A DNA stretch of 9,212 bases, taken from the NCBI GenBank assembly GCA_004297495.1, contig SCTL01000469.1, positions 1-9,212 of the forward strand. The letters are read 5' to 3'. Positions 1 to 7,541 of this stretch are shown here, piece by piece (the stretch's first letter is position 1; every line of letters starts with the position of its first letter). The notes beneath the pieces are model-generated. The model had not been told where the DNA came from and ran no database searches. It saw only the letters and a list, made by a program, of their open reading frames with translations. The translations under genes and the position numbers were made by a program. The DNA is from Verrucomicrobiota bacterium. GTDB taxonomy: Bacteria; Verrucomicrobiota; Verrucomicrobiia; Limisphaerales; JADLHS01.

Positions 1-2436
1 CGCCACCGGGATGTCGCTGACCAGGGCATGAAGCGGAGATCCGGCGCTGGGGCGGTAATCGAAGCTAAACGTGTAATCGGGCTTGAGGTAGAAATTGAAG
101 CGGTCCTGGTCCGGCGTGGCGGAAGCGCGCGTCCAAAAAAGGCATTGATAAGCGTTCACGCCAAAATCACCGCCGGGCCGCAGCCAGAATTCGAGCGTCG
201 CGTCACTCGCGGTGTGGAAAGGAAAAGTGCTGTCCACCGTGATGTAGTCATCCACGCCGTCGAAACTGAAACCACTGTTGACCCGGCCCGGCAGAATCGC
301 CGCGCCGCCGAACGCAGTTCCATTGTTGGTGCCGATCTTGTCTTCAAAACTGGAATCGCCCGGCCACCAGCCAATCAACCCTGCCGGCGCGGTGGCGCAA
401 ACCGCCGGATTGACCGAAAGCGAAGCTTCCGAGCTGATGACCGAGCCAAGCAGATTCGAGATGATCACAGAGTAAGCGCCGGCGTCGCTGAACGCCGTAT
501 TCGCGATCGAGAAGGAGGAGTTGGTCGCGCCGGCGATGTTCGTGCCGTTGAAACGCCACTGATAATTTAGCTGAGTGCCAGTCGCGGAAACCGTGAACGC
601 CGCCGGGTTGCCGACGGTGACACTGGTGTTCGCCGGCGGCGAAACGATGTTCGGCGCGGTGCCGAGTTGCGCGAGATTTCGGTAGATCGAAACATTGTTG
701 TCGTAAGCGTTGCAGAACGTCACGTCGGGGCGGCTATCGCCGTCGAGATCGCCGACCGAGACGCCCCACGCATTGTAACCCGTCGTGAAATCCACGCGGC
801 TGCCGAGCGTGATCGCGCCGGGCGTGCTGAGGTTTTGAAACAGGCCGAGATAGCTGGGCAGTTCGCCGACGACGATGATGTCCGGCTTGCCATCGCCATT
901 CATGTCGCCGAGCGCGAGCGTGTGAACCCAGCCGGGCGTGGAATAATTGAGCGAGGGTGCAAATGAATTCGTCGTCAGCGAACCGGCGCTGGCGAGGTTG
1001 CGATAGACGCAAACTTGATTCGCGTTGCCGCCGGCGATGAGTTCGGGTTTGCCGTCGCCGTCCAAGTCGCCGGCGATGATGTAGGCGTTGTTGGCGAGCG
1101 CAGGCAAATCAACTCGCGGCGCAAACGAAATCGCACCGGGCGCGCTGAGGTTGCGATAGAGGGAAATCGTGGATTCGCCGGTGTTCACGACGGCGAAGTC
1201 GGGTTTGCCGTCGCCGTCCAAATCCTGAATGGCGACATCATAAACGTTCGTGCCGGCGGGCAAATCCAGTTTCGGCGCGAACGAACCGGAACTCAGACTG
1301 CCCGCCGTGCCGACGTTGCGCAGAATGGAAATCGTGTTCGCGGCGACATTGCAACTCACGATGTCAGGGCGGCCATCGCCGTCGAGATCGCGCACGCGCA
1401 CGTAACGCGGGTCGGTGCCGGTGGGAAAATAAACCGGCGCGGCAAACGAATTCGTCGTGAGCGGGCCGGGCGTGGCGAGGTTGCGATAGACGCCGACGTT
1501 GTTGCCCACGCGGTCGGCGAACAGCAGGTCCGGCTTGCCGTCGCCGTCCACGTCCGCTGCGATCATGCCGTAGGGATTGTCCGTGCCGCCGGCCAGCGCC
1601 GGAAAATCCACGCGCGCGGAGAACGAATTCGTCGCGAGCGATCCGGCGCTGCCAATGTTGCGGAACAGGGAGATGGTGTTGCCGTAGGCGTTCGCGACGG
1701 CGAGGTCCGGTTTGCCATCGCCATCCAGATCGGCAATGGCCGTGCGATGCGCGCCGCTGCCGCCGGGCAGGGTGAAATACGCGCCGAGCGTGGCGCCGCT
1801 GATTCCCGGGCTGTCGCCGAAGAACGTCGGTAGAAACGGCGCGGGGCTGAAACCCACGAGTCCGTTTGCGATCACGGTGATCGGCGCGTAGAGCGCGCCG
1901 GTCGGCATGGTCACGACGAGATTGGTCGCGCTGGCGGAAATTACATTGGCCCGCATCGCGCCGAACCAGACGAGGTTGCTGGCGGTATTCGGACTGAAGT
2001 TCGTTCCGGCGATCGCGATGCTGGCGTTGGTAAATCCAGCGCCCGGCGTCACGCCGCTGATGACGGGCGGCAGCAGGGCGATCAGCGCGGCGTTGGAACT
2101 AAGGATGAAGCCCTGGCTGTTGGTGATGGCGACGCGGTAATTGCCGGCATCGCTGGCCGTGACGTTCGAGATGGTGAGCGCGGCGTTCGTCGCGCCGCTG
2201 ATGTGGGAACTGTTGCTCAGGTTCGCGCCGTTAAGCGACCAGCGATACGTGAGTGTGCCCGAGCCACTGGCGTTGACGCTGAACGAAGCGTTCGCGCCGA
2301 GCCGAACGGTCTGGCTTTGCGGTTGGGAACTGATCGAGGGCGGCGGCGCGAAGAGCGAACACACGCCGAGCCACAAACAGAAGACGATTCCGGCCACGCG
2401 TTTGCGGGCGCTCCTTTTCGATATGAATACAGTCAT
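1..2436 (-). CDS. Large secreted multidomain protein: Ig, TIG, 7x FG-GAP/VCBS, Ig, LamG (3' end beyond window)
   Basis: An open frame of 812 codons starts at ATG 2436 and runs without a stop through position 1, so the C-terminus is missing. Residues 1-30 look like a signal peptide: basic start (KRSARKR) and a hydrophobic core (VAGIVFCLWLGV). C26 is preceded by V, a poor lipobox. Domains in order: Ig-like about 34-120 (Y-x-W plus DAGNYRV); IPT/TIG about 125-195 (ISGVTPGAGFTNASIAIAGTNF); seven FG-GAP/VCBS repeats about 205-590, each with a calcium-loop-type DLDGDGKPD core; a second Ig-like about 594-678 (YQWRFNGTNI, DAGAYSV); then a LamG/concanavalin-like jellyroll from about 684 (GLIGWWPGDSSFEDKIGTNN, FDGVDDYI). 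No catalytic motif is visible. The modules suggest an extracellular or surface adhesion or polysaccharide-binding protein. The exact role is unknown. The ATG is preceded by GGAAG at 7 nt. Domain calls are from recognised motifs, and frame continuity was checked at each repeat. Confidence 0.9.
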   Translation of the reverse strand, partial: MTVFISKRSARKRVAGIVFCLWLGVCSLFAPPPSISSQPQSQTVRLGANASFSVNASGSGTLTYRWSLNGANLSNSSHISGATNAALTISNVTASDAGNYRVAITNSQGFILSSNAALIALLPPVISGVTPGAGFTNASIAIAGTNFSPNTASNLVWFGAMRANVISASATNLVVTMPTGALYAPITVIANGLVGFSPAPFLPTFFGDSPGISGATLGAYFTLPGGSGAHRTAIADLDGDGKPDLAVANAYGNTISLFRNIGSAGSLATNSFSARVDFPALAGGTDNPYGMIAADVDGDGKPDLLFADRVGNNVGVYRNLATPGPLTTNSFAAPVYFPTGTDPRYVRVRDLDGDGRPDIVSCNVAANTISILRNVGTAGSLSSGSFAPKLDLPAGTNVYDVAIQDLDGDGKPDFAVVNTGESTISLYRNLSAPGAISFAPRVDLPALANNAYIIAGDLDGDGKPELIAGGNANQVCVYRNLASAGSLTTNSFAPSLNYSTPGWVHTLALGDMNGDGKPDIIVVGELPSYLGLFQNLSTPGAITLGSRVDFTTGYNAWGVSVGDLDGDSRPDVTFCNAYDNNVSIYRNLAQLGTAPNIVSPPANTSVTVGNPAAFTVSATGTQLNYQWRFNGTNIAGATNSSFSIANTAFSDAGAYSVIISNLLGSVISSEASLSVNPAVCATAPAGLIGWWPGDSSFEDKIGTNNGTAFGGAAILPGRVNSGFSFDGVDDYITVDSTFPFHTASDATLEFWLRPGGDFGVNAYQCLFWTRASATPDQDRFNFYLKPDYTFSFDYRPSAGSPLHALVSDIPVA
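729..1752 (-). repeat. Seven degenerate tandem repeats encoding FG-GAP blades
   Basis: Within the gene above, the codon for the first Asp of each D-x-D-G-D-G loop lies at 1731, 1554, 1389, 1224, 1068, 906 and 750. Spacings are 177, 165, 165, 156, 162 and 156 nt (59, 55, 55, 52, 54 and 52 residues). At DNA level the best conserved block reads ttgccgtcgccgtcca or close variants on the plus strand. Each unit also ends in a phrase such as ISLFRN, VGVYRN, ISILRN or VSIYRN. Repeat 6 has DMNGDGKPD, repeat 7 has DLDGDSRPD and repeat 5 has KPE in place of KPD. Seven units is the number expected for a closed integrin-like beta-propeller (inference). Confidence 0.85.
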
Positions 2437-2443
2437 ACGTCAA

Positions 2444-2448
2444 CTTCC
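2444..2448 (-). promoter_or_regulatory. Probable ribosome binding site (GGAAG) for the Ig/FG-GAP gene
   Basis: On the minus strand GGAAG lies 7 nt before ATG 2436. It supports this start, which also gives a good signal peptide. Confidence 0.45.
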
Positions 2449-2537
2449 GAACCGCCAACTCCTGAACCTGCGGACGCGCGACCGCGCTCAACGCGGACAA
2501 TCAACACCCAGGGAGGATCGTTTGTTGATCAGTGTGA

Positions 2538-2567
2538 ATCGTAGTCAGAAACATCCTTCAAACTCAA
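2538..2567 (-). promoter_or_regulatory. Possible sigma-70-type promoter for the Ig/FG-GAP gene
   Basis: The minus strand reads TTGAGT (2567-2562), an 18-nt spacer, then TACGAT (2543-2538), about 100 nt upstream of the start codon. Each hexamer matches 4 of 6 consensus bases. In 160 bp of mixed-composition DNA a match this weak can occur by chance, and vegetative promoter rules are poorly known in this phylum. It is listed as a candidate only. Confidence 0.2.
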
Positions 2568-2597
2568 GCCGTACTGTCCGCAGACTCGAAAGAAGTT

Positions 2598-2765
2598 AGA
2601 ACGGTTGCCATAATTCATTTCCGAAAAGCCCCTCACCCCGTCCCTCTCCCCATCCGACTCGCCGCCGCGAAGCGCTCTGGCGAAGCGGCGTGGGGAGAGG
2701 GTGGCCGCAGGCCGGGTGAGGGGTTTGCCGCCGGGGATTCGGCAATTATTTTTGGCAACCGTTCT
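2598..2765. mobile_element. 168-bp MITE/REP-like palindromic element with 13-bp terminal inverted repeats
   Basis: The left end agaacggttgcca (2598-2610) is the exact reverse complement of the right end tggcaaccgttct (2753-2765). Inside sits a second nested palindrome: cccctcaccc 2629-2638 pairs with 2714-2723, ccctctcccca 2642-2652 pairs with 2691-2701, and cgccgc 2660-2665 pairs with 2685-2690. A small GGCC-GCA-GGCC side hairpin lies at 2703-2713. No reading frame in it looks genuine, so it would need a transposase supplied from elsewhere. No clear target-site duplication is seen in the flanks. It lies wholly between two genes, 73 nt after the GH51 stop. The cccctcaccc...ccctctcccc core resembles short high-copy palindromic repeats I remember from many GC-rich bacterial genomes. 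Copy number cannot be judged here. Confidence 0.6.
2629..2723. repeat. Core imperfect hairpin of the intergenic element
   Basis: Three collinear stem segments of 10, 11 and 6 bp are interrupted by asymmetric bulges of 3 versus 12 nt and 7 versus 0 nt. They fold into one long hairpin closed by a loop region of roughly 20 nt (2666-2684). Lying just downstream of the GH51 gene, the structure could also end or stabilise that transcript. No T-tract follows the stem on the minus strand, so it is not a classic intrinsic terminator. Confidence 0.65.
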
Positions 2766-2837
2766 GGATTTTGATCACCATTCAAGAAGCCGAGGACTGG
2801 TGGCCGGGAATTGCCTGCGCGGATGGACTGGCTCCGG

Positions 2838-5800
2838 TCAGCGTCGGAGCCGGAAATACTGCTCGTTGCCCGCGATGGGAACGGCAACCCGCCACTCGCT
2901 GCCGACAATTTGTGGTGGTGGCGTGACCGGCTCCCACGCGCCGGACACCAGGTTCGAGCGCGCCTCCAACGTGAATCCGCCCGCCGCGACGGGCCAGGAC
3001 ACCGCCAGATTGCTGCTCGCCGGAGCGGCCTGCAGGCGCACGCCCGCTGTGGTGAATAATTCCGCCGGTCCGAGCGCCTGGGCGGTGGCGATTTCGTTGG
3101 GCGCCAACGCACCGGCGTAAATGCGAAACTCATCGAGGATCAAGTCGGGATACGGATCGCCGCTGTAAAGCGACTTGCCGATGTAGCAGAAGACGTCGTT
3201 CACGGAACTGAGCGGCACCGTCACGCTGTGGTTGAACGCGGCCAACACGCCGTTCGTGTAGAGCGCGAGTGTTCCCGCCGGCGGATTGAAGATGGCCGTC
3301 AGGTGGAGATTCGTCTGAAAGCTCAGATCGCCGGCGCCGGCGGCGTTTTCTTCGTTGGTCCAATCGCCCGGCGTGATGGCGATGCGTCCGGCGCGCGGCG
3401 CGGCGAAGAGGTAGTCCAAGCCGGAACCACCGCTGGAATTCCCGAAGCCGAAGTAAAAGCAATTCACCGGAAGCTGCGTGGGAAATGTCACCCACGAATC
3501 CATCGTGACCATCGTGTAGTTGCTGAGAATTCCCGCGGGCAATTGCACGTGTTGTTGACTGCTTGCCGCCAGGGTCAATTGTCCGCCCGCGAATTGTCCG
3601 CCATTGGGAAGCGTGCCATTCCAGGCTGGGCCGCCGACGGAATCCATCACGGTGCTGCCATTGGTTTCATTGAAACTGTAGCGGTGCATGAGCGTCGTCG
3701 GCGTGCCGATGACTTCCACGGTCTGGGTTGCTGTGAGTCCAAGGGCTGCGTAAGTCGCGATGATGTCCGCCTTGCCCGACCTGATTCCGGTGACATTACC
3801 GACCGCGTCCACGCCGAGAATTCCATTATCTGTGGAAGTCAACGTGATGGCGAAGTTTGTGTCGCTGGTGAGGTTGATCCAATTCGTCGCTCCGGAAAAC
3901 TGACCCCACACGGTGGGCGTCACCGTCTGGCCACCATTGATCGGCGACGGGACTTGCACGGTCAAATTGGTCACGAAGTGAAGTCCCGCTGCTTTCAGGC
4001 GCAGCACAGAGAGCGAGTTGCCCGGGATCGTCAGCGTGAAATTCGTGCCGGCGTTGTTGATGGCACTGGTCACGGGCGAAACTTTCGTCGGCGTGGCGAA
4101 TGAGTTTTCATCGGCGGAACTCGACGAGGTGAGTTGGATGAGCGTGGCATTGGAGGACACGGCATCAAGTCCCGTCAAAACGAACGAGGTTTCCACCGAA
4201 TAGAGATATGGGTTGACCGCCTTGATGATGACCTCGCCGGTGGATTCATCGTAAGTCGAGGACGCGAACAAGCCGGTCGGTGAAGTGGTCGGGTAGGTCG
4301 TGTCTTGAATCAATGTGCCGTTCAAGTAGCACTGAATGCGCGGGCCGGTCAGAACGACCGAAATGTCATACCACTGGTTATTCTGAATGTTGCCGGAGAC
4401 GCCGCTCCCGAGCGTGGACTTGCTGCCGTTCAGGTTTTGTTCGATGGCGTGTTGCGTATTGCCCCAGCCACCGAGGTTGAGCCAGGTCCAGTTGTTATCG
4501 TCGAGCCAGTTGAACAAAATGAGAAAACCTTCGCTGCCGCCGGTTTTGCGCGCGCGGAGGGAGAGCGTGTAGTTCGCCCAGTTTGTGCTGCCCGTGGTCG
4601 AACGGCAATCCGTGGCGCTCGTGGAAGTTTGTTGATAACGACCGTTGCTTACGCCCCACGTTCCGTTGAAAACCCGCCAGCCGTTCGTTCCCTGATTCAC
4701 AAAGTCACTCGCGTAGAGAGTCACGCCGTTGCTGGTGACGACGATGTTTGTGTATTGCACGGACGTGGCCCACGAACCCACGCCGATGCCTCCACGCGTC
4801 GGCGGGTTGGTGACGACGCCCGCCGCGTTGACGACCGTGGGCAGCACCATGTCTCCGCGGTTCACGCTGAACATCTGCTGCACGTAATAGGCGGGCGTGC
4901 CGAAGCAGCGGGAGTTGTCGTAATAAATCAGATCGGGATGCCACTGGATGTTGTTCACGTTGGCGAACAACGGCGCGTAGCACGCCATCGTAACGATATC
5001 GGAATTGCGTTCCATCCCGGTCATGAACGCCGCTTCGCCCAGGGCGGCAGCAAGATTGCCGTAGGTGCCAAAGCCGGAAGTCACGGCATACTCGCCCACG
5101 AAAATCTTCGGGCCTTTGCGATTGTAGCCATCGTATTTGGTCGCGTAGGAAATGAAAGTCGCGGGGCTAGAGTAATAATGTTCATCGGCAATTTCCACGG
5201 GCCGGCTCCACGGCATGCCGCCGCTCCAGTTGCCCGGAGTGAGCAAGTGAATGTCGGGATACCTGGCTTTGATGGCGTCGTAAAACAACGTGTAGCGGTC
5301 GTTCAAATACGAGCCGCCGTTCTCGTTGCCGACTTCGAGATATTTCAAATGGTACGGCGCGGGATGAGCGTTCGCGGCGCGAAGCGCGCCCCACGTGGTG
5401 TTCGTGTCGCCATTCGCGTATTCAATCAAATCGAGCGCGTCCTGCACCCACGGCCCCATCTGATCGAGCGGCACGGTGTTGTTGGTATTGCCGTTGTAGC
5501 CGAGCATCAGACCGGCGTTGATGCCGTAGAGCAGTTCCATACCCATGTCTTCGCATTGCTGGAAAGCCTCATCCAAACCGTAGCCGTCGGTGGACCAGTA
5601 GCCCCACGAGTCGTTCAAATGACCCGGACGCGCGGCGAGATCGCCGATGGTCTTCTTCCAGCGTACCGCGTTGGCGACGTTGAAACTCTCGATGAAGTTG
5701 CCGCCGGGATAACGCAGGAACGAAGGCCGCAAGTCGTTCAACTTGTTCGCCAGGTCAGCACGAAGACCGTTGGTCCTTCCAGCGAAGGTCGCGCGCGGAA

Positions 5801-6431
5801 ACAGCGAGACTTCGTCGAGCCAGAATGTGCCGATGTTGGTGGTGCTCAGGACGAGGCGAGCGCTCGTATCGGTCGAACTCGAAACAAACGCGGCTGACCG
5901 GTGCTGCCAGTTCGTCGTGAGGCCGCTGAACGACGCCTGCGCATAAACTGCGCTGCCATCCGCGCTCTCCAACTGCGCGTTGATGATTCCGGAAAACCCA
6001 TTTGAGGCGCGCGCAAATAAATTCAAATCGTAAGTCGCGTCGGATTGAAGCGCGATGCCCCAATAGCCGGCGTTGGCCGCGCCAATGCGCCCCACGCCGG
6101 AAGTCTTGGTGAGTTTAAGCGAGCGAAGATTGTTGGGGTTGAGCGGCTGGGATTCGTCCACGACGATCTGCCCGACGGCAGTTCCCTGCGCGACAAAGCT
6201 CCAGAAATCCGGACTGGCCGAGCCCGCGAAGGAGCGATTGCGCACCAACTCGGCGTAGAGCCCGCCATCGCCGGCATAGTTGATCTCCTCGAAGAAGATG
6301 CCGAACAGATTGGAACTCACGCGAGCGGACGGGCGATTCACCTGGACTCTCAAGCTGGCCGCGTTCGTTGCGACACAAGGCTGCGTCAAGACAAGGGACG
6401 AAATGAAGAGAGTTACCCCGGCTCGTTTCAT
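2838..6431 (-). CDS. Secreted multidomain GH51 alpha-L-arabinofuranosidase
   Basis: This protein should release alpha-L-arabinofuranose from arabinan, arabinoxylan or their oligosaccharides outside the cytoplasm. ATG 6431 gives 1197 residues and a signal peptide (KRAGVTLFISSLVL, cleavage near residue 25). The GH51 N-terminal signature is at 42-70 (NLFGIFFEEINYAG, GGLYAELVRNRSF). A CBM4/9-like sandwich follows at about 71-212, then the barrel at about 213-520. Acid/base E370 sits in EVGNEN and nucleophile E447 in FVGEY. The C-terminal beta-sandwich (about 521-815) is interrupted at about 571-725 by a concanavalin-like module. Then come a BIG2-like domain (about 820-908), a LamG-like jellyroll (about 913-1115) and a tail ending YFRLRR. 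Single-domain GH51 enzymes are near 500 residues, so over half of this protein is accessory. It starts 40 nt after the pseudopilin stop and probably shares its transcript. An in-frame ATG at 6461 is less likely because it sits in a hairpin and would bury the signal peptide. No clear Shine-Dalgarno site precedes 6431. Confidence 0.93.
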   Translation of the reverse strand: MKRAGVTLFISSLVLTQPCVATNAASLRVQVNRPSARVSSNLFGIFFEEINYAGDGGLYAELVRNRSFAGSASPDFWSFVAQGTAVGQIVVDESQPLNPNNLRSLKLTKTSGVGRIGAANAGYWGIALQSDATYDLNLFARASNGFSGIINAQLESADGSAVYAQASFSGLTTNWQHRSAAFVSSSTDTSARLVLSTTNIGTFWLDEVSLFPRATFAGRTNGLRADLANKLNDLRPSFLRYPGGNFIESFNVANAVRWKKTIGDLAARPGHLNDSWGYWSTDGYGLDEAFQQCEDMGMELLYGINAGLMLGYNGNTNNTVPLDQMGPWVQDALDLIEYANGDTNTTWGALRAANAHPAPYHLKYLEVGNENGGSYLNDRYTLFYDAIKARYPDIHLLTPGNWSGGMPWSRPVEIADEHYYSSPATFISYATKYDGYNRKGPKIFVGEYAVTSGFGTYGNLAAALGEAAFMTGMERNSDIVTMACYAPLFANVNNIQWHPDLIYYDNSRCFGTPAYYVQQMFSVNRGDMVLPTVVNAAGVVTNPPTRGGIGVGSWATSVQYTNIVVTSNGVTLYASDFVNQGTNGWRVFNGTWGVSNGRYQQTSTSATDCRSTTGSTNWANYTLSLRARKTGGSEGFLILFNWLDDNNWTWLNLGGWGNTQHAIEQNLNGSKSTLGSGVSGNIQNNQWYDISVVLTGPRIQCYLNGTLIQDTTYPTTSPTGLFASSTYDESTGEVIIKAVNPYLYSVETSFVLTGLDAVSSNATLIQLTSSSSADENSFATPTKVSPVTSAINNAGTNFTLTIPGNSLSVLRLKAAGLHFVTNLTVQVPSPINGGQTVTPTVWGQFSGATNWINLTSDTNFAITLTSTDNGILGVDAVGNVTGIRSGKADIIATYAALGLTATQTVEVIGTPTTLMHRYSFNETNGSTVMDSVGGPAWNGTLPNGGQFAGGQLTLAASSQQHVQLPAGILSNYTMVTMDSWVTFPTQLPVNCFYFGFGNSSGGSGLDYLFAAPRAGRIAITPGDWTNEENAAGAGDLSFQTNLHLTAIFNPPAGTLALYTNGVLAAFNHSVTVPLSSVNDVFCYIGKSLYSGDPYPDLILDEFRIYAGALAPNEIATAQALGPAELFTTAGVRLQAAPASSNLAVSWPVAAGGFTLEARSNLVSGAWEPVTPPPQIVGSEWRVAVPIAGNEQYFRLRR

Positions 6432-6452
6432 GAAAATTGTATTTGAAGCCCC

Positions 6453-6470
6453 GCCACACATTCGTGTGGC
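6453..6470 (-). promoter_or_regulatory. Intercistronic hairpin between pseudopilin and GH51 genes
   Basis: GCCACAC and GTGTGGC form a perfect 7-bp stem around a 4-nt loop, starting 2 nt after the pseudopilin stop codon and ending about 20 nt before the GH51 start. No T-run follows directly (the next bases are GGGGCTTC). A partial terminator or mRNA-stabilising hairpin therefore fits better than full termination. The alternative GH51 ATG at 6461 falls at the loop and start of the 3' stem. Confidence 0.55.
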
Positions 6471-6471
6471 C

Positions 6472-7302
<831 letters not shown>

Positions 7303-7462
7303 GATCTCAGTATTCTCGCATGGCCGCACCTGGGAGCTCGCGGAGCGAAGGTTCGCGCAAGGAGACCAGAACGGCTTCAATTACTCATGCGACATCGCGT
7401 TCCCAAACCGGCCAAGTCTTTCCTGCCAGAAACGTCCGCCCACAAAGCCAGTTTGCAACCCT

Positions 7463-7507
7463 AAAAAGCGAAGTCGGAACCACCCTTTGCGGAATGATTC
7501 CGACTTC
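7463..7507 (-). terminator. Rho-independent terminator of the PATR gene
   Basis: On the minus strand GAAGTCGGAA (7507-7498) and TTCCGACTTC (7479-7470) form a perfect 10-bp stem around an 18-nt loop. The stem is followed by GC and then TTTTT (7467-7463). It lies 34 nt after the PATR stop codon and 160 nt before the pseudopilin start, so it probably separates the two transcription units. Confidence 0.8.
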
Positions 7508-7541
7508 CCAACAACCCGGTATTCAGCCCCGTCGCTGCGTG

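Noticed and set aside
1015..1833. 272-codon plus-strand open frame with FAVAVQ-like repeats
   Set aside because: The repeats are the reverse reading of the seven FG-GAP units on the minus strand.
2231..2500. 89-codon minus-strand frame overlapping the start of the Ig/FG-GAP gene
   Set aside because: It is in another frame from the signal peptide and Ig domain, and has no recognisable content.
2629..2723. Long intergenic palindrome considered as a CRISPR repeat or intrinsic terminator
   Set aside because: There is only one copy with no spacers, and no T-tract follows the stem on the transcribed strand. A palindromic repeat element fits better.
4305..5897. 530-codon open frame on the plus strand opposite the GH51 catalytic region
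   Set aside because: It is antisense to clear GH51 motifs, has Arg/Val/Ala-rich composition with no recognisable domain, and is explained by GC-rich codon bias.
7345..7356. Short palindrome gcgaaggttcgc upstream of the pseudopilin, considered as an operator
   Set aside because: Only 5-bp arms around 2 nt, single copy, in GC-rich DNA. Chance is likely.
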